Below are positions 53,223 to 61,938 of a DNA stretch of 64,000 nucleotides, piece after piece (position 1 is the stretch's first letter; every line of letters begins with the position of its first letter). Origin of the DNA: Rhodopirellula sp. (lineage in GTDB: Bacteria > Planctomycetota > Planctomycetia > Pirellulales > Pirellulaceae); assembly GCA_002698965.1 (NCBI GenBank), contig PAAT01000054.1:1-64000 (forward strand), written 5' to 3'. Made by a program: the position numbers and the translations under genes. The notes under the pieces were generated by a model. It did no database searches. It had not been told where the DNA came from and worked only from the letters and a program-made list of their open reading frames with translations.

Positions 53223-54629
53223 TTATTCTTCTGCGCCGGCAACGGTTGTTTCGATGTTGACCGGTACAAATGATTTGGTGATCTTGCCAGTGGCAACTTC
53301 AATCAGATGAACCTCGCCACTGAACCCAGCAGCCGCAACGGTAGTACCGTCCGGGTGGAAGGCAACCGCGAAGATCCCACCGTCTAAATCGATTGAGGAG
53401 ATTTCCTTTGCATCTTCGTAGTTAGCGATTTTGACTTGCCCGACACCATTGAAGCTACTTCCAGAAACGATGCGGGTACCGTCTTTGCTGAATTGTGTGC
53501 TAAAGATTCGACCCTCCAACGCGGGGTATGCTCGGATCAGATTGAAGTCGTCACCGATTTTACGCGCTTTGTCGCGAAACATCTTATAGACCTTAGGCAC
53601 TCCGTCAGCACCGCCGCATAGTAATTCGTCTTTGCCCGGATGACGGTCCACACTATTAAGCCCGCCTTTAAGTGCACCCGGAGTAATACTTGTTACGTTG
53701 TCAATGAATCGCTGGGTTGGCACATTAATCAGCTTCATACTGCGGTCGCGACTGACTGTCACAAGATGATCGCCGTTGACGGAGAACACCGTATCAAGAA
53801 CCCAACCGTTGTGAGCACCGTTGAAGAGAATTTCTTTACCATCTGCAACCTGAATGGCATGCGTTGTGTTGTCCGGACATCCATAGGATATAAGGGTTCC
53901 GTCAGGGGACCAGTTAGCGCCGTAGAGTGTGTCATACCCTATCGTTTGAGCGAACAGCAGGCTCTTACTGTTGATGTCCCACACCTGTAACTCTCCCATG
54001 CGTCCGGGAGAACCACCTGTAACAGCGATTTTGCCGGAGTCCGGAGAAAATCGAGCGGTTTCGATCCGTTCCGACATTCCGACCAGACGAGCCGCCAGGC
54101 CACTTCCATCGGCATGATGGACGAGTACTTCGTGGTAGCCTGAAACGGCGAGATATTTACCATCAGGTGAGTAATGCAGTGATGTAATGACGGGGGCTGC
54201 ACTATAAACCGGAGGGTTATCCATTGAGAACTTGAGCTGGGTTGAGGCAGGAGCATCATTCTCCGCTCCCTGCTCAATCCATTTACGTATCAGATCAATT
54301 TCGACAACGGAAAGAGGCTTTTTTCCTTTTGGCATTTCAGCTTTACCATCGACCGGCGTAATGAGGCTGACCAGGTAACTTTCAGCCGGCTTCCCGGTTA
54401 CGACAGCTGCCTCTTCAGATTCACCACCTTGAAGCAATAAGGCGAAGTCTGTCATGACATACTCACCACCTTTTTTGGCAGGCTGATGACAGCCCTGACA
54501 GTGGCTTTGAAAAATAGGACGAATGTCCTTGTAGTAACTGATATTCGCTTCGTCGTCTGCCATTGAGGTGACATTCCAGAAAGCGACAGTTAGGAGGGTA
54601 AGGGCTGAGAATAAGTATCGAATTGACAC
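53223..54629 (-). CDS. WD40-repeat protein with planctomycete cytochrome C domain
   Basis: 468 residues from the GTG at 54629. Signal peptide (YLFSALTLLTVAFWNVTS), then CQGCH at 44-48 in YYKDIRPIFQSHCQGCHQPAKKGG, the planctomycete cytochrome C domain. From about residue 135 a WD40 propeller follows (SLHYSPDGKYLAVSGYHEVLVH, ARFSPDSGKIAVTGGSPG, FSKDGTRIVSGSSFNG). The gene is 67 nt upstream of the DUF1549/DUF1553 gene in the same direction; both are probably transcribed together and might form a complex. Confidence 0.88.
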   Translation of the reverse strand: MSIRYLFSALTLLTVAFWNVTSMADDEANISYYKDIRPIFQSHCQGCHQPAKKGGEYVMTDFALLLQGGESEEAAVVTGKPAESYLVSLITPVDGKAEMPKGKKPLSVVEIDLIRKWIEQGAENDAPASTQLKFSMDNPPVYSAAPVITSLHYSPDGKYLAVSGYHEVLVHHADGSGLAARLVGMSERIETARFSPDSGKIAVTGGSPGRMGELQVWDINSKSLLFAQTIGYDTLYGANWSPDGTLISYGCPDNTTHAIQVADGKEILFNGAHNGWVLDTVFSVNGDHLVTVSRDRSMKLINVPTQRFIDNVTSITPGALKGGLNSVDRHPGKDELLCGGADGVPKVYKMFRDKARKIGDDFNLIRAYPALEGRIFSTQFSKDGTRIVSGSSFNGVGQVKIANYEDAKEISSIDLDGGIFAVAFHPDGTTVAAAGFSGEVHLIEVATGKITKSFVPVNIETTVAGAEE

Positions 54630-54833
54630 AGTATTAACGTCTCTTTTGAATAGGGCGGGATGAAAAACGTAGGCGTTCTCAACCTATTAATATACCCAGA
54701 AAAGCCGTCTTCGACAATTATTAGGATCTACCTATCAGACAACCTAAAAGCACCATTTGTTAGTTTGTTTTTAGAATTTCTGATATCAAATTGGCAGCCA
54801 TGAAACCATTTTGTTTTTTTCAAGGATGAGAGA

Positions 54834-55391
54834 ATGGAATCGATAGCAGACGGGATGACAAATTCCTTTTGTAATCAGCTTACGGATGAGCTTGTGAGGC
54901 TGTGTCAGAGGCTCAAAAGTCGAAATATAACCGGCCAAATAGATGCAATTGATATCGTTCAAATGGCCTGGAAATCGGCTTGGACAACACAGCACAGTGG
55001 GTTGTACGGCTGGGAACGAAAACGAATTCGAGGATATCTGAAGTCGATCATGTTAAATAAGCTTAAGGAAATCCATCGAGACTACCTGGATTTGGGAAAA
55101 AGAGATGTCCGAAGACAGATTCGTTTTGAGATTCCTACGATCGGTTCAAAACAAGATGTGGAGTCGGCCTATCATGCTAAATCTAACAGTAAGCAATGGG
55201 CAAAAGGGATGTTTGTGAGGCAAATGCTCACCGAAATAAGTGAGTCGGAAGCGAGAATTATCAACCTGAAGCTGGCTGGTTACACTTTAGCTGAGATATC
55301 TCAGCGAACCGGAATGAATCGTCGCAGTATTCAGCGAGCAGTTTTGCGTGTTCGAGATCGATTTGAAAATCGTTGGAGGAATCATCAATAA
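54834..55391 (+). CDS. ECF-like sigma-70 family factor
   Basis: 185 residues. The region-2-like start (QIDAIDIVQMAWKSAWTTQHSGLYGWERKRIRGYLKSIMLNKLKEIHRDYLDLGKRDVRR) and a region-4-like helix-turn-helix (RIINLKLAGYTLAEISQRTGMNRRSIQRAVLRVRDRF) fit the planctomycete ECF sigma factors. It is divergent from the WD40-cytochrome gene, 204 bp away, which makes that operon a candidate target. No anti-sigma gene is next to it. Confidence 0.88.
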   Translation: MESIADGMTNSFCNQLTDELVRLCQRLKSRNITGQIDAIDIVQMAWKSAWTTQHSGLYGWERKRIRGYLKSIMLNKLKEIHRDYLDLGKRDVRRQIRFEIPTIGSKQDVESAYHAKSNSKQWAKGMFVRQMLTEISESEARIINLKLAGYTLAEISQRTGMNRRSIQRAVLRVRDRFENRWRNHQ

Positions 55392-55512
55392 TATAGATTG
55401 TAGGAGAGATTGCTTTTAGTTTCTCGAAAGTTCTTCCGCGTTGGTTCTTTTCCTTTTAGGTGGGGAATGTTATCTGCGCGTGATTACAGCTATTGATGGA
55501 GATAACTCAGCC

Positions 55513-56916
55513 ATGAAAATTCACTTTCTGGGAGCTAACCGACAGGTAACAGGTTCATGTTATTGTTTGGAAGCTGCGGGTCAACGTTTACTGATTGATT
55601 GTGGTCTTTATCAGGAACGAAAATTTCTCGGGAGAAACTGGGAGCCGTTGCCAATCAGTGCAAGCTCGATCAATGCGATTGTGTTAACTCATGCCCACAT
55701 TGATCATATCGGTTTACTACCCCGTCGAGTTGCAGAAGGAATGGATGCTCCTTTGATAATGACTCGACCAACAGCCGCTCTGGTAGATATTATGTTACGT
55801 GATGCAGCTAAGATTCAGGGAGAGGACGCGAAACAAAAGAAGAAACGGCATAAGCGAGAGGGGAGAACGCCCCCGCACGAAGTAGTGCCTCTCTATACCG
55901 AACAGGATGTCGAGAAGACATTGCCAATGATTAAATCGGTACCCTATGCGCAATCTCAATCTCTTTGTGGTGGTGTCTTTGATATCACCTTTATGGAAGC
56001 AGGTCATATTCTGGGATCGTCAATGTTGGAAATTGATGTGCACGAGAATGGTGAGACACGAAAAGTCATTTTTTCAGGAGATATTGGTCAATGGGACAAA
56101 CCGATCATTCGTGACCCGACAATGTTTGAGCAGGCTGACTATATCGTTATGGAATCAACATATGGAGATCGCAATCACAAGGACTATGGTGATTGTGAGG
56201 ACCAGTTAGCAGAAGTTGTGAATCGAACGGTCGAGCGTGGAGGCAACGTGGTGATCCCAACGTTTGCTGTCGAACGCAGTCAGGAATTGATCTATCACTT
56301 GAGCCGACTGAATCAATATGACCGAATCCCTTCGGTACCTGTTTTTCTTGATAGTCCGATGGCGGTTGATGTCACCAAGGTCTTTAGTAAATTCAAAGAT
56401 TGTTTTGACCAGGATGCCTGGGACATGATCATTGATGGTAAGTCGATATTGGATTTCCCAGGGATGCAACTTTGTCGATCGCGAAATGAATCCAAGCAAA
56501 TCAATGAATGCAACCAGCCCTGCATCATTATGTCGACCTCAGGTATGTGCAACGCAGGACGGATCAAATACCATCTGCGAAGCAATATTTCTGATCCGCG
56601 TAGTACGATTGTCTTTGTCGGCTATCAGGCACACGGCACTTTGGGGCGTGTCATTTCCAGTGGTACGAATCCTGTTCGTATTCATGGACGGGAATATAAA
56701 GTGCAGGCGGAAATAGTCCAGTTGTCAGGATTTTCAGGCCATACAGATCAACAAGGATTGATGGATTGGGTGGCGAACTTCAAAGAGCAGCCGAAAAAAG
56801 TGTTTTTATGTCATGGCGATGAAGATGCGGCACTAGAATTGTCCGATAGGATTTCTAATACACATGGTCTGCACGTAGAAATACCGGAATTTCAGCAGAC
56901 TGTGGAGTTAAGCTAA
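55513..56916 (+). CDS. Beta-CASP metallo-beta-lactamase ribonuclease-like protein
   Basis: 467 residues from the ATG at 55513 (the frame is open to 55441, but the fold starts at MKIHFLGANRQVTGS). Motifs: THAHIDHIG (HxHxDH), AGHILGS, FSGDIG, then the beta-CASP elements ESTYGDRNHKD, PTFAVERSQELIYHL, MSTSGMCNAGRIKYHL and SGFSGHTDQ. Related to the RNA-processing YSH1/CPSF73 family and bacterial homologues. The gene is 121 nt after the ECF-like gene. Confidence 0.92.
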   Translation: MKIHFLGANRQVTGSCYCLEAAGQRLLIDCGLYQERKFLGRNWEPLPISASSINAIVLTHAHIDHIGLLPRRVAEGMDAPLIMTRPTAALVDIMLRDAAKIQGEDAKQKKKRHKREGRTPPHEVVPLYTEQDVEKTLPMIKSVPYAQSQSLCGGVFDITFMEAGHILGSSMLEIDVHENGETRKVIFSGDIGQWDKPIIRDPTMFEQADYIVMESTYGDRNHKDYGDCEDQLAEVVNRTVERGGNVVIPTFAVERSQELIYHLSRLNQYDRIPSVPVFLDSPMAVDVTKVFSKFKDCFDQDAWDMIIDGKSILDFPGMQLCRSRNESKQINECNQPCIIMSTSGMCNAGRIKYHLRSNISDPRSTIVFVGYQAHGTLGRVISSGTNPVRIHGREYKVQAEIVQLSGFSGHTDQQGLMDWVANFKEQPKKVFLCHGDEDAALELSDRISNTHGLHVEIPEFQQTVELS

Positions 56917-56995
56917 TTGCTGTAAACTTAAAAACCGATAAGATGGCAATCCATGGTACACGACAAACATCTTAGGATTTGAAGAGCTGATCTAT

Positions 56996-57565
56996 ATGGC
57001 GGATTGGTATTATCAAACTGAAAAAGGAGCAGAGGCGGGGCCTGTTTCAAATTCAGAACTAAAGAACCTTGTAAGTAGTGGCGCAGTCACACCTGACACG
57101 ATGCTTCGTAAAGACGATGCGAAGTGGGTGAAGGCGGCTGCCGTGGGGGGATTGTTCGAAGCGGTCAAAGAGGCTGAAGTTCGAAACGTTTGTCCTTATT
57201 GTAATTCCACGGTCTTCAAAGTTCCCGGGAAGTGTCCTTCCTGTAACCGCGAGATTACGGTCTCGTTAAGAACCAAGGCAGACCTATCCAAAACAGCGAC
57301 TGAGCCAATTGTGGAATCCCGTAGTGTTGCTGCTATCCAATCCGTCTTACGCGAAGAATCGCTAGCAGAAAGACGTTACATTGTTCTCTTTGCGGTACTC
57401 TGCGCTTTGCACTTGCCATTCGCTGGTTGGCTTTTCAATGCCATTGAAGCTCGTTCCACCATCGTCTCATGGCTTGTCGGCGGCTGTCTGGTAGTTGTCA
57501 ATCTGGCGGCAATTATCACTTTTATTCGAGCACGCAAATTTGCCCGGGAAGAAACCGATGGATAG
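56996..57565 (+). CDS. GYF-domain membrane protein with zinc ribbon
   Basis: 189 residues. N-terminal GYF_2-like domain (WYYQTEKGAEAGPVSNSELKNLVSSGAVTPDTMLRKDDAKWVKA), which binds proline-rich peptides in other proteins. A zinc ribbon with two CxxC pairs (CPYCNSTV, CPSCNREI) spans about 66-86. Two membrane helices lie at about 126-142 and 155-175. The domain set recalls a planctomycete protein family with unknown function. It converges on the ABC permease gene with only 6 nt between them. Confidence 0.83.
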   Translation: MADWYYQTEKGAEAGPVSNSELKNLVSSGAVTPDTMLRKDDAKWVKAAAVGGLFEAVKEAEVRNVCPYCNSTVFKVPGKCPSCNREITVSLRTKADLSKTATEPIVESRSVAAIQSVLREESLAERRYIVLFAVLCALHLPFAGWLFNAIEARSTIVSWLVGGCLVVVNLAAIITFIRARKFAREETDG

Positions 57566-57571
57566 TGTTTC

Positions 57572-58504
57572 TTACAGAGTTTCACCCACGTGATACTCAC
57601 GATTTCTCAACAAGGTATTGGCGGTAAACAGAAAGATTAAGCAAAGCACAAACAGGCTGAACAAATCGCCCATGGTTGAAAACTGACTAAACATATTGGG
57701 GTCATTAATGAAGGACAATGCATTAGGTAGGTCACTTAATTCCCAACCCATCAATCGCAAGAAGATACTTCGTAAATAGAAATTGATCGTACCGGCATTC
57801 ACCACTGCCGGTAACAAGGAAATGACTCCTTCTACAAGCAGTACATAAATGATAGCTAGAATCATCGGCCGTTTATGCATGAGGGTTCCCAGCAGACAGA
57901 GCAGACTGCTGTAACAGAAACTGCTAAGAATCACTAAGATGACCAGTGATAGCCAAAGTGGATAGGGCTTGGCTTTTTCAATTTCCACGATCTTATCCGT
58001 CCCAGCAACGTTATCGGTGGCTTCTGACCAAGTGGTGGATTTAGAAGAATCATCCGCGACAGAGGGAACGGTAATTGGTGGAGGAATGTCTCGATTAAGT
58101 TCGTTAAGACTTGTCGACGGAAAGACTAAGGCAATGGCTAAAAATCCGGCTATTATTGACCTCGTTACAGATACGAGGTATTTGCCCAGCATTATCGAGG
58201 TCCTTCCATGCGGTCGGACGGCCACATATGGCCATGTATTACCTTCTAATTCAGCGTTCAAATAAGGTGCCATTGAACTAAGGATGGTCAAAAGACACAC
58301 GGCTCCCGGGATCGTCCCCACGAGTAATACGCCTGAAAACTCAGTTGGTATTCCGTTACCTGCTTGATCAATGAGCAGTTGTAAAACTGTTGGAAATGCG
58401 ATAACACAGACCCACAGGATTGTCGGTCCGAGTGAGAAGGACTTCTTCAATTCATATCTAAAAACTGCCAAACTGCTACTTATTAACATTTTAACCGGCC
58501 TCAC
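57572..58504 (-). CDS. ABC permease, second module
   Basis: 310 residues from the GTG at 58504, whose first base is also the last base of the ATPase stop (TAGTG). Six hydrophobic segments are visible (for example LGPTILWVCVIAFPTVLQLLI, SIIAGFLAIALVFPST, LWLSLVILVILSSFCYSSLLCLLG). A soluble region of about 50 residues, rich in Ser and Thr, sits between helices (ITVPSVADDSSKSTTWSEAT). Type ABC-2; substrate unknown. Confidence 0.87.
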   Translation of the reverse strand: MRPVKMLISSSLAVFRYELKKSFSLGPTILWVCVIAFPTVLQLLIDQAGNGIPTEFSGVLLVGTIPGAVCLLTILSSMAPYLNAELEGNTWPYVAVRPHGRTSIMLGKYLVSVTRSIIAGFLAIALVFPSTSLNELNRDIPPPITVPSVADDSSKSTTWSEATDNVAGTDKIVEIEKAKPYPLWLSLVILVILSSFCYSSLLCLLGTLMHKRPMILAIIYVLLVEGVISLLPAVVNAGTINFYLRSIFLRLMGWELSDLPNALSFINDPNMFSQFSTMGDLFSLFVLCLIFLFTANTLLRNREYHVGETL

Positions 58505-59439
58505 TATAGCTCGCCCCGATGCAATTGCATCAATTTCTCGAAAACTGAATCCAACGAGTCATCCTCACTTTGCATCTCATGGATCTTAAGCGAGTTTTCT
58601 GCCAAAATAGCTGGCAGTTGAGTGTAGAACGAGCTAGCATCGGTTGTGATAACATCCAGTCCTTCCTGATCCTCGTGAAGACCGATGCCGGAGACGTGGT
58701 CTAACTCTTGCAATGCTACTGCCAGAGTTGAAGCTTGTGGACTGCGGATCCAAACATTCTTAGGGACATTGGTCATCAGATCGTAGATTTCATTGACCGT
58801 ACCTGAGGCTAACAGTCGCCCCGTCATCATCAATAGAAAGCTTTCACAAACGGTCTCGACTTCGTGCAGGATATGACTGGATATTAGTAAACCACGGCCC
58901 TCTTGCACCCATCCGGTCAGCATATTGGTGAGTTCATAACGTGCGATAGGGTCTAGCCCAGAGAAAGGTTCGTCGAGTAAAAGTATTTCCGGCTCATGAG
59001 CTATTGCCTGTGCGACTTTGCACCTTTGCTTCATCCCCCGGGAATATTGATCGATCCCACGAACCCGGTCTGAGGCAGAAAGGCCGACTCGGTCTAATGC
59101 CTCATGAGCCATGTCCACAGCTACTTTGTGGCGAAATCCGAGCATTTCGGTATAAAGAGTAACCCATTCTAAACCTGTTGTTTTAGTCTGCAGAATATCT
59201 AGAGCGCTGCAAAACCCTATTCTTTTCAGTACGGATTCATTCTTCCAGGGGCGTTCACCCAAAATCCGAACCTCCCCAACGGTTGATTTGAGTTGTCCCG
59301 TAATGATATTAAGTAATGTTGTCTTTCCGGAGCCGTTCGGTCCCAGTAGACCATAGGCTCCACTCGGCAAATCGACACTCATGTCATTTACGCCAATCAC
59401 AACGCCATAGAGTTTTGTAAGGTTTTCAATTTGCAACAT
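58504..59439 (-). CDS. ABC ATPase, second module
   Basis: 311 residues. Walker A GLLGPNGSGKTTLLNIITG, signature YSRGMKQRCKVAQA, Walker B LLLDEPFSGLDP, H-loop ISSHILHEVE. Similar to the ATPases of ABC-2 exporters and Bcr-like transporters. It is 16 nt downstream of the EF-hand permease. The C-terminal 90 residues are an accessory domain (QASTLAVALQELDHVSGIGL). Confidence 0.95.
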   Translation of the reverse strand: MLQIENLTKLYGVVIGVNDMSVDLPSGAYGLLGPNGSGKTTLLNIITGQLKSTVGEVRILGERPWKNESVLKRIGFCSALDILQTKTTGLEWVTLYTEMLGFRHKVAVDMAHEALDRVGLSASDRVRGIDQYSRGMKQRCKVAQAIAHEPEILLLDEPFSGLDPIARYELTNMLTGWVQEGRGLLISSHILHEVETVCESFLLMMTGRLLASGTVNEIYDLMTNVPKNVWIRSPQASTLAVALQELDHVSGIGLHEDQEGLDVITTDASSFYTQLPAILAENSLKIHEMQSEDDSLDSVFEKLMQLHRGEL

Positions 59440-59455
59440 GCCTTCACCCTCCGTT

Positions 59456-60844
59456 CTAAACTCGAATCGGCGCGTCGACTCGACGGCGTAAGATAATTAG
59501 GCAAGCCAGACAAATCAGGCCCACCATGAGGAATGAAACATTGAGACTGCCGATTTGTTTTTCAATCCCGAATACCCAGGACTGCATATTTTCAAGTGTT
59601 TGCATCGGAGACAGCCAAGCCCAGCGTCCGGCAAGCCCTGTTTCGACAAAGACCATAGCTTGCTCACTTGGAATTATGTTTTGTTGTTCCTGAAGACGGA
59701 TAATAGCTTCGACAGCAGTCATGATCGTATAGGCAATGCTTCCCATGATCCACACAGCAAACCAGCCAAAGGAAGCTAGACGGCTTTCGCGAGTTAACGA
59801 ACTTAGTGTTAGAGCAAAGAGGGTCGTTGGAACACATAAAATGACACTTGCTAACAGGATTTTAAATGGAAGGTCCCACGTGATGAAAAAGACAGAGGAG
59901 TCAGGTGAAAGTGATAACCCTAAGAGGTAGAGCATGAATGCAGGTAATGTTGTTAGTCCGACCAGAAATGCCCACACAACGGCACATTTTCCAAGTACAT
60001 ATTGCCAAGGAGTAATCGGACGAGAGTAGTACAGTAGAAAAGCTCTATTTTTCACATCCCGACTGATAAGTTTAGGAGCAACCATGCCAATTACGATGAT
60101 CACTGTAAAGGCTTGTGGTAAACGGAAGAAGAGGAATAGTACTTCGGACCAAAGTGTAGGTCTCAGGTAGTCCACTAATTCACGGAAATCGATTATTTCG
60201 TTACCGTCTTTATCAAACGCCAGTAGATCAGCAGCGACCGCTTGAGATTTTTTGATTGAACTAAAGGATTGCTTATAGAGTGGTGTTGGAGGTCCGCGTC
60301 GAGACTGGAAAGAATTTCGGAACTGCTCCATCATATTGTTGTTAATAAATTCATATGCCAATTGTAATTGTGTATCTGACATGTCGACGACGAACTGCAG
60401 GTCTTTTATGGAAAAATCGATCCCCCCTCGCATTATTTGTCGACGTGAGGTTGGACGTGGTTTTTGCACGCCGTTGTTATTGCTTGGTTCATTACCATTG
60501 ATAAGATTTGCTAAGAATCCAGTGAGTGCATCGGCCTGCTTACTGAATTGAGTCATCATTGTGAGATTACTAATCTCCGGACGTTGATACACAATAGCTG
60601 CCACAAAAAAACGCCCAACATTTTGTGGAAATTCATCTGAGTCGATGTCCTGAATGGATTGCTCAATAACGAATAATCCTGCCCCCATAATGAAGATAGG
60701 AATCCAAGCCATGATGAATATGCGTTTTAACCAAGTACTTCGCCAGGCGACTCGAATTCCAAACCCAGCAATGGTTCGCCACTGTTGACGATTCCGCGTA
60801 GGAGCTAAATCCCACTCCCGATATCCCAGATCATTGATAGCCAT
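59456..60844 (-). CDS. ABC permease with an EF-hand loop
   Basis: 462 residues, larger than the neighbouring permeases. TM1 is near IFIMAWIPIFIMGAGLFVI (about 42-60). A long extracytoplasmic stretch follows (about 65-225). It contains DKDGNEIIDFRE at residues 211-222, a full EF-hand calcium loop (D1, D3, N5, D9, E12). From about 232 five or six further helices. ABC-2-like motif NRAFLLYYSRPITPWQYVLGK at the first loop after. It overlaps the upstream ATPase gene by 14 nt, so the two are translated in coupled fashion. The EF-hand is discussed in the findings. Confidence 0.88.
   Translation of the reverse strand: MAINDLGYREWDLAPTRNRQQWRTIAGFGIRVAWRSTWLKRIFIMAWIPIFIMGAGLFVIEQSIQDIDSDEFPQNVGRFFVAAIVYQRPEISNLTMMTQFSKQADALTGFLANLINGNEPSNNNGVQKPRPTSRRQIMRGGIDFSIKDLQFVVDMSDTQLQLAYEFINNNMMEQFRNSFQSRRGPPTPLYKQSFSSIKKSQAVAADLLAFDKDGNEIIDFRELVDYLRPTLWSEVLFLFFRLPQAFTVIIVIGMVAPKLISRDVKNRAFLLYYSRPITPWQYVLGKCAVVWAFLVGLTTLPAFMLYLLGLSLSPDSSVFFITWDLPFKILLASVILCVPTTLFALTLSSLTRESRLASFGWFAVWIMGSIAYTIMTAVEAIIRLQEQQNIIPSEQAMVFVETGLAGRWAWLSPMQTLENMQSWVFGIEKQIGSLNVSFLMVGLICLACLIILRRRVDAPIRV
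60179..60214 (-). other. EF-hand loop codons in the ABC permease
   Basis: The 36 nt encode DKDGNEIIDFRE: Asp at 1, 3 and 9, Gly at 4, Asn at 5, Ile at 8 and Glu at 12, as in canonical EF-hand loops. The helix-like flanks AVAADLLAF and LVDYLRP fit a helix-loop-helix. A second EF-hand is not clear; EF-hands usually pair. Confidence 0.75.
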
Positions 60845-61778
60845 GCTGCATTTCCTGTACGACCTGAATGAAAACGTCTTCCATACTTACTTTAGCTGGC
60901 ACAATACTCTGGACTCCGGCACTAGTGTCGAATGCCCATTGCCAAATATCTTCCTCAGTCAAGCCGCCTTGAGCTTCCAGGGTGATCACTCCGACAGGAC
61001 TGACACTAGGCACAACATTATTCTCTCGTGCTAATTGCATGAATTGCTCTGCATTGCCCGTGATTCGCACCTGATAAGAGGGTGAAAGAGGCCGACGCAG
61101 GTTTTCTACCGTATCTACAACTGGTATCGTCCCATCGACTAAAACAGCCGCATAATCACAGATTTGTTGGACGTCTTTAAGAATATGTGTGCAGATCATC
61201 ACAGACATACCAGTCCGTTCTCCGAGCATTTCGATTCGACGAAGCATCGCCATTCGTTCTTCAGGGTCGAGTCCACTAGTTGGTTCGTCGAGTATCAGAA
61301 ACTTAGGAGAGTGAACGATTGCCTGAGCGAATTTTAGTTTTTGTCGCATCCCGGTCGAATAAGTCTCTATTTGCCGGTAGCGTTCCTGACCTGTTCCGCA
61401 GAAGTCTAGAACTTCATGAGCTCGTTGTAAAGAATGCAGTGGCGGGTAACCCGTTAATTGAGCTGCGAACTGTACCATTTCAACGCCTGCAATCCCTTCA
61501 ATGAAACAATCATCTTCGGGCATGTAACCTACGTTACTGCGGATAGTCTGAAAGTTTGAGGGGGTCACCTCGTAACCCAGAATCCGAGCCTGTCCTTCTG
61601 TTAAGGCGGCCAGTCCCAAGAGCGTTTTGATGAGGGTACTCTTACCGGCCCCGTTAGGTCCTAGCAGTCCAATGACACCTGTCGGTATTTCTGCAGTGAT
61701 GTCATTTAATGCCAGGAATTTGCCGTACCTTTTGGTGACATTTTGTAGAGAAATCAAAGATTCAGCAGGAACGGACAT
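60831..61778 (-). CDS. ABC ATPase, first gene of the four-gene export operon
   Basis: 315 residues. Walker A GLLGPNGAGKSTLIKTLLG, signature YSTGMRQKLKFAQ, Walker B LILDEPTSGLDP, H-loop ICTHILKDVQQI. The final 100 residues are accessory. Its stop lies within the start of the next gene (14-nt overlap). With the three downstream genes it forms two ATPase-permease pairs in one operon, perhaps one heteromeric exporter or two related ones. Confidence 0.95.
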   Translation of the reverse strand: MSVPAESLISLQNVTKRYGKFLALNDITAEIPTGVIGLLGPNGAGKSTLIKTLLGLAALTEGQARILGYEVTPSNFQTIRSNVGYMPEDDCFIEGIAGVEMVQFAAQLTGYPPLHSLQRAHEVLDFCGTGQERYRQIETYSTGMRQKLKFAQAIVHSPKFLILDEPTSGLDPEERMAMLRRIEMLGERTGMSVMICTHILKDVQQICDYAAVLVDGTIPVVDTVENLRRPLSPSYQVRITGNAEQFMQLARENNVVPSVSPVGVITLEAQGGLTEEDIWQWAFDTSAGVQSIVPAKVSMEDVFIQVVQEMQHGYQ

Positions 61779-61938
61779 CGGTTTTTAAATTTAGAGAAGT
61801 AAACGATTGCCTGCTGGGCAGGTAGTCGTATTATGGGCACAGTTTGCAATCCCGACAACAATTGAATACCACAAAAAAAGGAGAGTGGAGCTCTGCGTTT
61901 CGTCCAGTCGATCGAAGATTCTTCAGTACCAGCTTTTT

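Noticed and set aside
61876-61895. Weak hairpin before a T-run downstream of gltD
   Set aside because: Only four base pairs with a 5-base loop; too weak to call a terminator.
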